Positions 39,322-48,765 of a stretch of DNA of 64,000 nt are shown piece after piece. The notes below the pieces were generated by a model. It worked only from the letters and a program-made list of their open reading frames with translations, was not told where the DNA came from and did no database searches. Origin of the DNA: Anaplasma platys (GTDB lineage: Bacteria > Pseudomonadota > Alphaproteobacteria > Rickettsiales > Anaplasmataceae); NCBI RefSeq assembly GCF_012790675.1, contig NZ_CP046391.1, positions 972,632-1,036,631 on the forward strand. Reading direction: 5' to 3'. The translations under genes were made by a program, and so were the position numbers. The first letter of the stretch is position 1; each line of letters opens with the position of its first letter.

Positions 39322-40092
39322 CTATGATCTTGCTTTATCGTCATCCACTGCGGGGACTGGCTCAGCATCTGCGAGTTTATCGGCGCCACCTTGTCGATGA
39401 AGCCTTTCTGTATAGAGAGCAGCTGTTTCAACATCCCCGATTGCTTTGTAAGCCTCAGCAAGTCTTCGTACACTTTCAGTAGCAAAGACGGTGTCCGAGT
39501 ATTCGTCAAGTAAGCCCGAGAATCTCTTTATGGATGCTATGTACCTTCCTCTTCTGAGGTAAAACTTCCCGATCGAGAACTCCCTCGCAGCAAGATGGTG
39601 TCGAACAGCGGCAAGTTTCTCCCGCACTTCCCCCAAGTACTTAGAATCAGGAAACATGCTCTCAAAATCGCGTGCCAGCTTAAGGACAGCGTTCGCCTCG
39701 GTCACATCGAGCCCCAAGTCAGGAATCAACATGTATTTAGAGATCAAGCTAACATAATAGGCGTAGTCAACAACATCACTGTTAGGAAAAACACCAACAT
39801 AGCCCTCCGCAAGCGCAGCTGCTTCGTTGTAATTTTTGATCTCATAGTTCGCAGCGGCTGACATCAGACTACCGTCTATAGCAGCCTGAGAGAATGGATA
39901 TAAAGATTCCAACCTGTCAAAAGCCTCAATTGCCGCTTTGTATTTCTTCTTATTGAACAAGGCAAGTGCTTCGTCATACAGGGCCTGCACACCCGCAAGG
40001 TGACTTTCCTGCGTGTAGCCCATACTCGGCGTCGCCGCAACTAAAACCACGACCATAAACAAAAAAGCCCTGAAACGCACCAGCAATCTCAC
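39322..40092 (-). CDS. bamD: Outer membrane assembly protein BamD (ComL), without a lipobox
   Basis: A TPR-repeat protein matching Bam[31 protein letters not shown], a [19 protein letters not shown] block and a later [15 protein letters not shown], all conserved in the family. It works with BamA to insert beta-barrels in the outer membrane. BamD is normally a lipoprotein anchored by an N-terminal cysteine, but here the signal region ([19 protein letters not shown]) has no cysteine, so it would be cut by signal peptidase I instead. The frame is open to a TTG at 40149 and an ATG at 40137; the GTG at 40092 gives a normal-length signal peptide and is preferred. BamA is not in the window. Confidence 0.88.
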   Translation of the reverse strand: MRLLVRFRAFLFMVVVLVAATPSMGYTQESHLAGVQALYDEALALFNKKKYKAAIEAFDRLESLYPFSQAAIDGSLMSAAANYEIKNYNEAAALAEGYVGVFPNSDVVDYAYYVSLISKYMLIPDLGLDVTEANAVLKLARDFESMFPDSKYLGEVREKLAAVRHHLAAREFSIGKFYLRRGRYIASIKRFSGLLDEYSDTVFATESVRRLAEAYKAIGDVETAALYTERLHRQGGADKLADAEPVPAVDDDKARS

Positions 40093-40271
40093 AAAAAAGG
40101 AAGCACAATCGCCTCCCAGAATATAAACACAAAGCATTGCCAAGAGCAAGCCTTAAAACTCCATGCTTACGTGCGTTCTTATGTGCGTTACCCAAAGCAG
40201 TTGACAAGCTCTTCATTTGTGATAGCGTACGCTGTAGAGTAACTGGTATAGTCTCTAGTACAGGAGGCACT

Positions 40272-41534
40272 ATGAATGTTCTTGTTGTAGGCTCAGGGGG
40301 CAGGGAACATGCGTTGCTGAGCTGCTTGAGTACCTCGCCCATGCTGGAGCGCCTTTATGTTGCTCCTGGTCGCGAGGCCATGGCAGATCTAGCAACAGTA
40401 GTCGATGTGGACGTGTTCGACTTCGTTGAGGTGGTCCAACTTTGCAAGCAAGAAAAAATAGATTTAGTTGTAGTGGGACCTGAGTTACCACTGATCAGCG
40501 GTCTTGCAGATGCTCTTACTGACGAAGGGATTTTCGTTTTTGGTCCATCAAGAGCCGCATCGCGTCTGGAGGCTTCTAAGGGCTTCACCAAGGAACTGTG
40601 CGCGAGGTACAACATACCGACAGCCAAATATGGCTACTTTATGGATATTGGCTCTGCGAGGCAGTATGTAAAGCGCAGCAAGTTGCCTCTTGTTGTGAAG
40701 GCTGACGGGCCTGCGCAAGGGAAGGGAGTTGTGGTTTGTCGTACACTAGATGAGGCGTACGAGGCTCTTGATGATATGTTGGTCCATGGCAAGTACGGAA
40801 AAGCTGGGGAAGCAGTAGTAGTTGAGGAGTTTCTGGAAGGGAAGGAGGTGAGCTTCCTTACGCTGATAGACGGAACAAATCCGGTCATTCTCGGTGCCGT
40901 ACAAGATTACAAGCCCGTGGGCGATAATAACAAGGGACCCAACACCGGCGGCATGGGGTCGTATTCCGCACCGACGTTAATGAGCTCCGAAATGGAACAT
41001 CTGATTGTGCAGAAAATAGTCTATCCCACCATCAAGGCCATGTTTAACATGGGAATAAGGTTTAGGGGGCTCCTTTTTGCCGGCATAATGATAAAGAAGA
41101 ATGAGCCACATTTGTTGGAATACAATGTGCGGTTCGGTGATCCCGAAACACAGGCGATATTGCCGAGACTCAATTCGGATTTACTTCGTCTTATGTCGCT
41201 GACTGCCAAGGGAAGGCTGGGCAGTGAAGTTGTAGAGTTGAACGATAAATCAGCTGTTTGTGTTGTAGTCGCAAGCAAGGGGTACCCCCACCAGTTTGAG
41301 ACTGGGTCTGTGATAAATGGGCTTGATGAGATGGCGAAGTGTCCCAATATACAGGTATTTCATGCGGGAACTAGAAGAGTTGGTAACAACTGGGTGTCTG
41401 ATGGCGGACGTGTACTAAACGTGGTGGCTTCTGCTAATGATCTGGCAACAGCAAAGCACCAGGTGTACGCTGCGCTTGACTTGTTGGACTGGCCTGGGGG
41501 AATGTATAGATATGATATCGGTGCGTGTGAGTAA
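40272..41534 (+). CDS. purD: Phosphoribosylamine-glycine ligase (GAR synthetase)
   Basis: A 420-residue ATP-grasp enzyme. It starts [19 protein letters not shown], the typical PurD N-terminus, with the ATP-grasp loops [26 protein letters not shown], and [12 protein letters not shown]. It joins glycine to phosphoribosylamine in purine synthesis; guaA and prs in this window belong to the same pathway, and Anaplasmataceae are known to keep de novo purine synthesis. The frame is open 45 codons upstream to 40137, but the ATG at 40272 has CAGGAGG six bases upstream and is the family start. It is divergent from bamD. Confidence 0.97.
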   Translation: MNVLVVGSGGREHALLSCLSTSPMLERLYVAPGREAMADLATVVDVDVFDFVEVVQLCKQEKIDLVVVGPELPLISGLADALTDEGIFVFGPSRAASRLEASKGFTKELCARYNIPTAKYGYFMDIGSARQYVKRSKLPLVVKADGPAQGKGVVVCRTLDEAYEALDDMLVHGKYGKAGEAVVVEEFLEGKEVSFLTLIDGTNPVILGAVQDYKPVGDNNKGPNTGGMGSYSAPTLMSSEMEHLIVQKIVYPTIKAMFNMGIRFRGLLFAGIMIKKNEPHLLEYNVRFGDPETQAILPRLNSDLLRLMSLTAKGRLGSEVVELNDKSAVCVVVASKGYPHQFETGSVINGLDEMAKCPNIQVFHAGTRRVGNNWVSDGGRVLNVVASANDLATAKHQVYAALDLLDWPGGMYRYDIGACE

Positions 41535-41823
41535 ACGCAGAAACACAAGGATGGTAATCAGAAATGGACTGTAACGTGTGTTAGGCTGCTTGTTTCTTGC
41601 GTTGCAAAAGAGCTACGAGTCACTTGTGGTACCTGTTGAAGCAGGTGTGTGTCGTGGTGCGCTGAGCTACGCAGGCTTTGGTGAGTTTGTGTAGTCCGTT
41701 ATCTGGTGCGAGGAAAGCCAGGCAGCTTGCAGAATAGATGGGAGAGAGGTGCGCAACTGTAGTCTCCTTGACAGTTAGTCGCAGCTTTGATAGAGTAAAG
41801 CTGTGTATTTTGTGGTCAATTGA

Positions 41824-42216
41824 ATGTTTTCGTTTTTTAGCGACGCGCTTGCTTCTGCTGAGACAACTACAGCTGCGTCGGCAGCTGGCGTTGGAGCTTC
41901 TCTGGCTGGATTCGTGCCTCTTGTCCTTATCTTTGGTGTGTTTTACTTTCTGGTGATAAGACCGCAACAGAAAAAAATACGTGAACACAAAGAGCTGGTT
42001 AATAGCCTGAAAAGGGGTGACAAAGTTGTTGCTGCTGGTGGGCTCTTCGGCACAGTTGAAAAAGTAGACAGTGACAACGGCTATTTGTTCTTGGAAGTTG
42101 CTAGTGGTGTACAAATAAAAGCGCTAAAAACGTCTGTGACCGAAGTCTTGAACAAAAAACATGAAAAAAACAATGCTGACGCCAGTGGGGCAAAAAAAGA
42201 TAAAACAACTGGTTAG
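41824..42216 (+). CDS. yajC: Preprotein translocase subunit YajC
   Basis: A 130-residue protein with one membrane helix at about residues 26-46 (LAGFVPLVLIFGVFYFLVIR) followed by PQQKKIREHKELVNSLKRGDKVVAAGGLFGTVEKV, the YajC signature. A charged tail rich in K, N and D replaces the usual short end. YajC associates with SecD-SecF at the Sec translocon. The secDF genes that often follow are not here. The 289-base stretch before it shows no gene. Confidence 0.96.
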   Translation: MFSFFSDALASAETTTAASAAGVGASLAGFVPLVLIFGVFYFLVIRPQQKKIREHKELVNSLKRGDKVVAAGGLFGTVEKVDSDNGYLFLEVASGVQIKALKTSVTEVLNKKHEKNNADASGAKKDKTTG

Positions 42217-42226
42217 TTATTAAGAA

Positions 42227-42257
42227 CACGGCTTTGGTTGCAGAAAGAAGCGCCGTG
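42227..42257 (+). terminator. Hairpin after yajC
   Basis: CACGGC (42227-42232) and GCCGTG (42252-42257) pair, with CTTT/AAAG able to extend the stem inside. It begins 11 bases after yajC. There is no T-run, so it may stabilise the mRNA end rather than stop transcription by itself. Confidence 0.35.
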
Positions 42258-43454
42258 GACATAGAGCAAAAAATAGCTAAACAGGGTGCTTGTTGGGCTC
42301 CGACACAGGAAGTGCGGTTTTCTCTGTGTAGTCAGAGAGTATCTTTCCTGGTTGCCTAAGGACACGCACAAGCAACAGGCGTGTTAGAAAGATGACGACT
42401 GCTCTTGTTTGCGTGGCAGAATGCCGCATCAGGGAGCTATCAGGTATTTTTAATAAAAGTCGGTTATAGGCTGGGCTGCGGATAATATTTTTTCTTGCCA
42501 CGACAAACCCAAAAGACAGGTTGTAGGTTACGCGTTGTACAAATTCTGAGAGCAAGCTGCGTGTCAGGGAAGCCCCATCCAGGCGCCGCCTAACGAAGTA
42601 AACGTGCTTTAATTTCCTTTGTTACGGCTCTGGTCATATACACGGCACAGTCTGTGCAAGGTAGTTACCTTTTTGCTCGTAAGTTGATTTTACTCAGAGT
42701 CAAACCCATTCCCCTACGTGATAACAAACCAAAACGATATGACGATGTCTCCAAACACTCAGCAACATGGCATTGCAAAAATCCCGATAGTTTGTTACGA
42801 GACTGAAACAAGAAGTACAATGAAACCAGAAATACGAAACACAAACTACTACCTTCACACCACCGTTCTCGTTAAATCATGGAGACAAAAAAGGTTGCCA
42901 CCTTTCCTTCGGCGGGAACTGAGGCTTGGTTTGCTATGGGCTAAAACGGCACGCAACAAATGTCCCTAAACGCGAAACAGGACCATATGCTCAACTTTAT
43001 AGCGCTTGCAAACTGCCCTTTTTGCTGTATGGAACACACATGTGGACACATGCATTCAAAACGTAGACGAACAAAATATGATGGACAAGACATAAACTTT
43101 TAAACACAACCAAAATTTCATCATAGCTCAAGGAGCCAGCACTCTAATGTGCCTAGCAGCCATTCTGGCCCAGACAGCTGCTGTCTCCAGGAAACAGGCT
43201 ACGTTATGTGGGAGACGCATGAAAGTATCAATGGCCTAGCATTTTTTGTAACACCAGTTCAAAACAACGCAGAATGTGTTGCCACCGTTAATCACTAAGA
43301 ACACACCACCAAAACAGATGTACCGCTACTATAAGCAGACCTGAAGAGGCACTACCACAAAAGCAACTTTACAAGACAATTCCCCACAGAGACCCCCGTG
43401 CGATAACTTGGGTAGAAGCGAAGAATCACGCTTTGCAGTTGGCATCCGATCAGA
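42258..43454. other. Intergenic gap of 1.2 kb between yajC and dnaN
   Basis: No gene is supported in this gap between convergent genes. A 92-codon minus-strand frame at 42277-42555 and an 83-codon plus-strand frame at 42718-42969 resemble nothing known. The stretch is rich in A and C. It may hold decayed genes too old to recognise by eye. Confidence 0.5.
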
Positions 43455-44591
43455 TCAAATTCTCATCGGCATTATTATGTGCATTCCGTGCTCCCCATCT
43501 TGGATTAGAACAGCAGAGCTGCCGTCACTAAACACTAGCTCACACGCTCCCCTTATACTGCCGAGAACCTCCATTAGGTACCGTGCATTTAGGCCTATAG
43601 TGACATCATCACCTGTATAGTCAATAGCAATCTCCTCGCGCGCATCACCCTGGTCAGAAGACGCTGAACTTAAAACCAACATTCCAGATGTAAACGAAAG
43701 CTTGATAGCCTTCACCTTGTCAAACACAACAACTGAAACCCTGTCCACAGCACTCTGCAGCATAGTAGCATCCATAACAACGCTGTTGCGCCTCTCTGCC
43801 GGAATTATGGATGCGTAGTCAGGAAACACCCCGTCAAGAACTTTGGAGACCACAAAATACCCTCTGTACCTGAAGCATATTTTCCTATCCGATAGCCCTA
43901 CGGAAACATTCTGCGCAGGGTCACTCCCTATACCATGACTTATAATTTTGAGAATCTCGTTAACAGTCTTTCTTGGAATTATAACCCCGGCCCTAGAACC
44001 TAACCCTTCAGGCTTATCTATCTTTGCCAAGGAAAGCCTATGTCCATCAGTAGCAACACAATGCAGCTTATCCTCGTCCATGTGCATGTAAACCCCCCGA
44101 AGGTTATACCTGCTCTCTTCCACAGACATAGAAAACTTGGTTTTATTCAATAGCTCAGACAGATTCGCTGGAGATATCTCGAACTCACTATCTGGAGCAC
44201 TTCCTTCAATGGCAGGAAATTTTTCCGGAGTTATAATGTGCAGAAAAAACTTCGCATTTCCGCACTCCAAAAGCAGTTTACTCGCATCTAGCTTGAACCT
44301 AACGTCAGTGTCACCTGAAAGCTTACGCACAATGTCGTACAGCAACTGCGCCGACGCTACCGCCACCCCTTCCGTCACCACGTTTGCGGTCACACAAGCC
44401 TCAATGGACAAATCCAGATCGGTAGAGGTGAGCTCTATCCCAGCACCCTTTGCCTCTATCCTGACACACGACAAAACTGCAATACTGTTGCGCCGCTCAA
44501 TAACGCTACTAACGTAGCTCAGCGCCTGCAGAAGCTCTTCACGGCTTATGCTGAACTCAAGCCCGCCATATACTTCACAGCCCATACGCAC
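43455..44591 (-). CDS. dnaN: DNA polymerase III beta subunit (sliding clamp)
   Basis: A 378-residue clamp of normal length, with the three-fold repeated fold. Conserved stretches include FSISREELLQALSYVSSVIERRN, RYNLRGVYMHM, CVATDGHRLSLAKI and the C-terminal MHIIMPMRI (family ending MPMRL). It encircles DNA and tethers polymerase III. The start is a GTG, or the ATG two codons later at 44585. It is the last of a minus-strand run after ctrA and rnd, with a 113-base gap to rnd. dnaA is not adjacent, unlike in many bacteria. Confidence 0.97.
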   Translation of the reverse strand: MRMGCEVYGGLEFSISREELLQALSYVSSVIERRNSIAVLSCVRIEAKGAGIELTSTDLDLSIEACVTANVVTEGVAVASAQLLYDIVRKLSGDTDVRFKLDASKLLLECGNAKFFLHIITPEKFPAIEGSAPDSEFEISPANLSELLNKTKFSMSVEESRYNLRGVYMHMDEDKLHCVATDGHRLSLAKIDKPEGLGSRAGVIIPRKTVNEILKIISHGIGSDPAQNVSVGLSDRKICFRYRGYFVVSKVLDGVFPDYASIIPAERRNSVVMDATMLQSAVDRVSVVVFDKVKAIKLSFTSGMLVLSSASSDQGDAREEIAIDYTGDDVTIGLNARYLMEVLGSIRGACELVFSDGSSAVLIQDGEHGMHIIMPMRI

Positions 44592-44704
44592 CCAAGCAAC
44601 TCCCCAGAGTTGGGGATTCTAGACTCAATCCCCCATAATGTCAATAAAACTGTACCCTCCGAAGAGGTGAACACTTTTAGATTACGCAGTCAAAATTGTT
44701 ACAG

Positions 44705-45319
44705 CTAAGTTTGATGACTAAATATGTCAACGCCGTCCCATCCCAACAGATCCAGCTCTGCCCTTGCAGGAATAAATTTGAAGCATGCCTCCGCGAGATC
44801 CTGCTTTTCTTCTCGCTCCAGCATCATATCCAACTTCCTTTTGATAGCGTGTAAATACACAACATCCGATGCCGCATAGCTAAGCTGTTCAGATGTAAGA
44901 ACCTCTCTACCCCAATCAGAGGATTGCTGAGCTTTATTAATCTTCACACCCAACAATTCGTAGCATAAGTCTTTAAGACCATGATGATTAGTGTACGTGC
45001 GAACAAGCCTGGATGCTATCTTGGTACAATAGCAAGGGGCTGCCCACATACCAAAACCGTGTCGTATTGCGGCAACATCAAACCTAGCAAAGTGAAAGAT
45101 TTTCAGCACGGCGGGATTGGAGATCAATTTGCGAAGATTAGGTGCACTGTAATCACCACTGAACTTTACAAGGTGAGCGTCACCATCTCCGGCAGAGAGC
45201 TGTACTAAGCAGACCCTATCACGTCGACAGACCAAGCCCATAGTCTCTGTATCAACAGCGACAATACCCCCTAGGTCTACATCATCCGGCAAGTCATCAC
45301 TATGCACGAATACAGCCAT
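44705..45319 (-). CDS. rnd: RNase D-like 3'-5' exonuclease
   Basis: A 204-residue DEDDy exonuclease. The five key residues are present: Asp23 and Glu25 (VDTET), Asp81 (FARFD), and Tyr148 and Asp152 (YAASD). RNase D from E. coli has two further HRDC domains and is about 375 residues; this protein is the exonuclease domain alone, a form common in Rickettsiales and other alphaproteobacteria. It probably trims the 3' ends of tRNA precursors. It lies 67 bases downstream of ctrA. Confidence 0.9.
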   Translation of the reverse strand: MAVFVHSDDLPDDVDLGGIVAVDTETMGLVCRRDRVCLVQLSAGDGDAHLVKFSGDYSAPNLRKLISNPAVLKIFHFARFDVAAIRHGFGMWAAPCYCTKIASRLVRTYTNHHGLKDLCYELLGVKINKAQQSSDWGREVLTSEQLSYAASDVVYLHAIKRKLDMMLEREEKQDLAEACFKFIPARAELDLLGWDGVDIFSHQT

Positions 45320-45386
45320 CTAATACCCCGCACTCACCTACAGGGCACCACTCTAGCACACACCATAAAAAACACAATCACCAAAA

Positions 45387-46223
45387 CTACGCTTCTTCCG
45401 CGTAATCCCTGTTTTGCTCACCACACTGACTCTCGTCTGACCACGCATAGTCGGGCTCCCTGCCCCCAATCTTAGCGGTCTTATTGGCAGCAACCTCGTT
45501 GCGTTGCGCCCCTCTGGCATCGTCACCATCATCCGTTGCGTGCTCCTTCAGGACGTAGCCCCTACCCCACACGGTCTCTATGTAGTTCTTACCGTTGTTG
45601 GCAACTTTCAGCTTCTTACGCAACTTACACATAAACACATCGATAATCTTATCGTCAGAAGGCTCATCAAGCTCCCTGTACAAATGCGACAAGAACATCT
45701 CCTTAGTGAGTACCGTTCCTAACCTGGAGGACAATAACTCAATCATGCCGTACTCTTTCTTTGTCAGATGGATGATCGATCCATTACACTCAACGCACTT
45801 GTGATCCAAGTTGATCGAAATGTTACCCACCCTGACTATAGACTCAGGATGGCCCCTCGTGCGCCTCACTATCGCTTTGATTCTAGCAAGTAACTCGCTC
45901 TTATGAAAGGGCTTGGTGATATAATCATCTGCACCGTAGTAAAGACCCTTTACCTTATGGGCCACCGAAGAAATGCACGACAGAATCAGAACCGGCACCT
46001 TAATACCCGATTCTCTCAGCTTCACCAATATATCATATCCATCTATCTTACCAGGAAAGTGGATATCCAGAATTACTACATCGTAATCATCGTTTTTGGG
46101 AATTATGCTACCGTAACAATCCTGCGCCGAAGCCATAGTCTCGCAAAAATGCCCCTCTGAAGACAGTGAAGCTTCAACTGCCTTGGCACAAGCAACATCG
46201 TCCTCTATTAACAGTATGCGCAT
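45387..46223 (-). CDS. ctrA: Cell cycle response regulator CtrA
   Basis: A 278-residue OmpR/PhoB-type regulator very close to alphaproteobacterial CtrA. The receiver domain has the acidic pocket (LIEDDV), the phospho-acceptor Asp53 in VVILDIHFPG and TKPFHKSELLARIKAIVRR; the winged helix has LTKKEYGMIELL, TKEMFLSHLY and IDVFMCKLRKKL, ending ETVWGRGYVL. CtrA governs cell cycle and developmental genes; in Anaplasmataceae it works with the CckA kinase (not here) during the switch between dense-cored and reticulate cells. A polar tail of about 45 residues follows the DNA-binding domain and ends AEEA. The ATG at 46223 has GAGGGG upstream; a GTG two codons earlier is less likely. Confidence 0.95.
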   Translation of the reverse strand: MRILLIEDDVACAKAVEASLSSEGHFCETMASAQDCYGSIIPKNDDYDVVILDIHFPGKIDGYDILVKLRESGIKVPVLILSCISSVAHKVKGLYYGADDYITKPFHKSELLARIKAIVRRTRGHPESIVRVGNISINLDHKCVECNGSIIHLTKKEYGMIELLSSRLGTVLTKEMFLSHLYRELDEPSDDKIIDVFMCKLRKKLKVANNGKNYIETVWGRGYVLKEHATDDGDDARGAQRNEVAANKTAKIGGREPDYAWSDESQCGEQNRDYAEEA

Positions 46224-46229
46224 ACCCAC

Positions 46230-46530
46230 CCCTCAAAAACACAACAAACTCAGGCACACAACGATCCCCTTTTCCGGCGACGCTTAACCAGACCCTCTAA
46301 AGCTAACACGTATACCGCCACACACAGCAAGCACGATCTGACGAAGGTGTATAACATATTTCTCATATGTTGCACATACAACACAGCGAAACCTGCTGTC
46401 ATCCCCACTACAAGCAGGACTCATTATACAAACAGCAACTAATGTATCCAACAGCGCACGCATGGCACACCATGTGTACCCTATATGCATTAACGCTTTT
46501 TTAAGAAATTCAACAAACACCGGAAACTAC
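46230..46530. other. Intergenic region upstream of ctrA
   Basis: No gene is seen in these 301 bases. They hold an inverted repeat at 46353-46371 and presumably the ctrA promoter. Confidence 0.55.
46353..46371. promoter_or_regulatory. Inverted repeat upstream of ctrA
   Basis: AACATAT (46353-46359), a 5-base spacer TTCTC, then ATATGTT (46365-46371). It lies 130 bases upstream of the ctrA ATG and downstream of the repressor-like gene, so it may be an operator or a short mRNA hairpin. Confidence 0.4.
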
Positions 46531-47175
46531 CTACCGCAGCGCCCTGGCATACCATATTACTCGTCCTAAAATCTCTATATCTTCTACACCACATTCATAA
46601 GACGAATACTTTTTATTGTCACACACAACGTGTAACACTATTTGGCTACTGTCTCGTATGTACTCAAGACGGCGGATCAAAATCCCAATGGAATCCCTTA
46701 TGGCAAAAACCCCCGCGGGGTGCGCGACCTTGTCTGATATATCCACCAAGACCATATCCTGACCAAAAAGAGTTGGAGACATGCTATCACCCTTGACGTC
46801 ATAAAAACGCAAAAAGCCCGTATTAAAAGGCAATCTGGCGTTGGAGGGGATATAGAACCTGTCGTATTTTGTTACATTTTTCTCACCGTCGTCCCCACAA
46901 GCCTCAAGATGAGTAATGGGAACAACGCCACCAGAGGCGACTTCACACAGTCCATCGTCGCTACCTACTAAGTACGCTAGTGGCACTTGTAACACTTCGG
47001 CAATTGCCATAAGTTTCTTGGACGTAGGATTGCTCGACTTACCACTGAGAATATCGTACACAAACGACTTTCCAACAGAAGCCTTTTCCGCAAGTTCCCT
47101 GGCATTGATCCCGATCTTATCCATCTGAGATCTGATTCTGGCAACTATGCTGCTGCAACTACCGTGTTTCTCCAT
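46531..47175 (-). CDS. XRE-family HTH regulator with an S24 (CI/LexA-like) C-terminal domain
   Basis: A 214-residue protein. Residues about 8-70 form a Cro/CI helix-turn-helix (INARELAEKASVGKSFVYDILSG). The C-terminal half is an S24-type domain with the serine at 131 in KGDSMSPTLFGQDMVLVD. The lysine that acts as base (usually VKRL) is replaced: ILIRRL, Arg168. A cysteine-glycine pair at 93-94 sits where LexA is cut (UmuD and P22 C2 are also cut at Cys-Gly). It looks like a phage-type or stress repressor that may no longer self-cleave. No phage genes are nearby. The start ATG has an inverted repeat 25-37 bases upstream, suggesting self-regulation. Confidence 0.88.
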   Translation of the reverse strand: MEKHGSCSSIVARIRSQMDKIGINARELAEKASVGKSFVYDILSGKSSNPTSKKLMAIAEVLQVPLAYLVGSDDGLCEVASGGVVPITHLEACGDDGEKNVTKYDRFYIPSNARLPFNTGFLRFYDVKGDSMSPTLFGQDMVLVDISDKVAHPAGVFAIRDSIGILIRRLEYIRDSSQIVLHVVCDNKKYSSYECGVEDIEILGRVIWYARALR

Positions 47176-47675
47176 AAATTCGCCTTACAGTTAATATTAG
47201 TACAGCTTGTACAATTTTCACTACATAAACTCAAGCATTAATGTCCTTGTAGCGAGACAGTATTATGATCGCACAACAGCAAGTTAATAAATTTACTGGT
47301 ATAGCATAATAAAAAATTCCACGGTTACTACAAATAACTGGTAACTATAGTGTTAATTTAGGATGTATAATACAGCAAGACATTAACACACTGCCACGTA
47401 GGAAATATAACCCACAGCAAGTCATAAAACTGTCACAGCATCTGTAGGTGCGTGACGAAAACAGTGTTTTTATGTTGCTTTTACTGACATGAGAATTCCG
47501 GGTGCGCGCTGCCGCTTTGAACGGCACAACCTAGAATCGCGTACCGCACAGATTCACAGCAACAAAACGAAGAAACAGATTATTACAGCAAGCACCGCAT
47601 GAAAAAGGAAGCTATGCACTCAGTCCGCAGCAACATTTTGCATCAAAGATATAGAATCGAAAAAGACGATAATCC
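47176..47675. other. Intergenic region between ppa and the repressor-like gene
   Basis: No gene is seen in these 500 bases, which are more AT-rich than their surroundings. Besides the operator candidate at 47200-47212 there is a looser GTTAC...GTAAC pair around 47325-47345. Confidence 0.55.
47200..47212. promoter_or_regulatory. Candidate operator of the repressor-like gene
   Basis: GTACA-GCT-TGTAC is an inverted repeat 25-37 bases upstream of the start codon. Directly next to it on the minus strand is TAATAT, a good -10 element (47198-47193), so a bound dimer would cover the promoter. This is the usual plan of an autorepressed XRE gene. Confidence 0.45.
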
Positions 47676-48218
47676 CTATTGCAACGTTACAATAGACTCT
47701 TGTATCACAGACCTAGCTCGAGCGGCGTCTTGCCAGTCTCCCACCGAAACAAACTTCTCTTTTTCGAGTTTTTTGTAGTAGGTGAAAAAGTGCGCTATTG
47801 AATCTAAAAATACGCTAGGTAAATCTGTATAGTTCCTGACATCTTCATAGTACGGATCAACCCCCGACGCAGGGACAGCCAAAACCTTCAGGTCTTCTCC
47901 TTTTTCATCATGCATGGATAATACACCGACGGGCCGTGAGCGTATAACAGCTCCCGAAATCACCGGAAACCTACTCAACACCAGCACATCCACGGGGTCG
48001 CCATCCCCGGCCATTGTGTTCGGTACGTAGCCGTAGTTGCACGGATAATACATAGCTGTGGGCAAAAACCTATCAACACACAAGATACCAGTATCCTTAT
48101 CCACCTCGTACTTCACTGGACACGAATTCTGGCTCACTTCAATGAGGACATTAACCTCATCTGGAGCTCCTTTGCCGCTCACAGCACCAACGCTCACGCC
48201 TACCCCACACTTACACAC
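47676..48218 (-). CDS. ppa: Inorganic pyrophosphatase
   Basis: A 180-residue family I soluble pyrophosphatase, the usual bacterial length. Conserved are VKYEVDKDTG, VDRFLPTAMYYPCNYGYVP, the signature DGDPVDVLV with its three metal-binding aspartates, and HFFTYYKKLEK. It hydrolyses pyrophosphate in the cytoplasm and drives biosynthetic reactions. The start is a GTG; GAGG lies 13 bases upstream, a little far, so the exact start is uncertain by a few codons. It follows rpsI after 94 bases on the same strand. Confidence 0.96.
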   Translation of the reverse strand: MCKCGVGVSVGAVSGKGAPDEVNVLIEVSQNSCPVKYEVDKDTGILCVDRFLPTAMYYPCNYGYVPNTMAGDGDPVDVLVLSRFPVISGAVIRSRPVGVLSMHDEKGEDLKVLAVPASGVDPYYEDVRNYTDLPSVFLDSIAHFFTYYKKLEKEKFVSVGDWQDAARARSVIQESIVTLQ

Positions 48219-48312
48219 AATACCTCAGCACCCTTCGCCGCGCGTCTACAGAGCCACCGAACAGGCGACTAAAAAACCTCAGCAGAAGCCACAGGACATC
48301 ATACCAAAGCCG

Positions 48313-48765
48313 CTATCTCTTAGAGAACTGACACTTCTTACGCGCTTTATGCTGTCCGTACTTCTTGCGCTCAACCACCCGGGAATCCCGCGTTAAAAGC
48401 CCCGCCTGTCTAAGAATCGGCTGGAGAGACGGATTAATATCTTTCAGCGCTTTGCTAATCCCGTGGGCTAAGGCACCAGCTTGACCAGAAACACCACCGC
48501 CTAGTACCACTGCGCGAACATCGTAGCAGCCCACTGTAGACGTAACGTGGAATGGATTATGTACACACCTACACAGCGACTCCCTGCGGAAGTAATCGGT
48601 GCAATCCACTCCATTGACGTTCACAACACCACTGCCAACCTTCAACCACACCTTAGCCACAGCAGTTTTTCTACTGCCAGTGCCGTAAGAGCGACCAAAC
48701 CTATCTATCTTAGCCTTAGCGGGCCCGCCAGCTGCACTGCCAACGCTCACCTCACCTTCTACCAT
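48313..48765 (-). CDS. rpsI: 30S ribosomal protein S9
   Basis: A 150-residue S9. The core [38 protein letters not shown] and the C-terminal [18 protein letters not shown] are characteristic; the last Lys-Arg reaches into the P site of the 30S subunit. The frame opens at 48789, but the ATG at 48765 has GAAGGGGAGAGG immediately upstream and gives an overlap of only 14 bases with rplM. The rplM-rpsI order is nearly universal in bacteria. Confidence 0.97.
   Translation of the reverse strand: MVEGEVSVGSAAGGPAKAKIDRFGRSYGTGSRKTAVAKVWLKVGSGVVNVNGVDCTDYFRRESLCRCVHNPFHVTSTVGCYDVRAVVLGGGVSGQAGALAHGISKALKDINPSLQPILRQAGLLTRDSRVVERKKYGQHKARKKCQFSKR

Noticed and set aside
42277-42555. 92-codon minus-strand frame as a gene
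   Set aside because: No ribosome-binding site, no domain and composition like the surrounding non-coding sequence.
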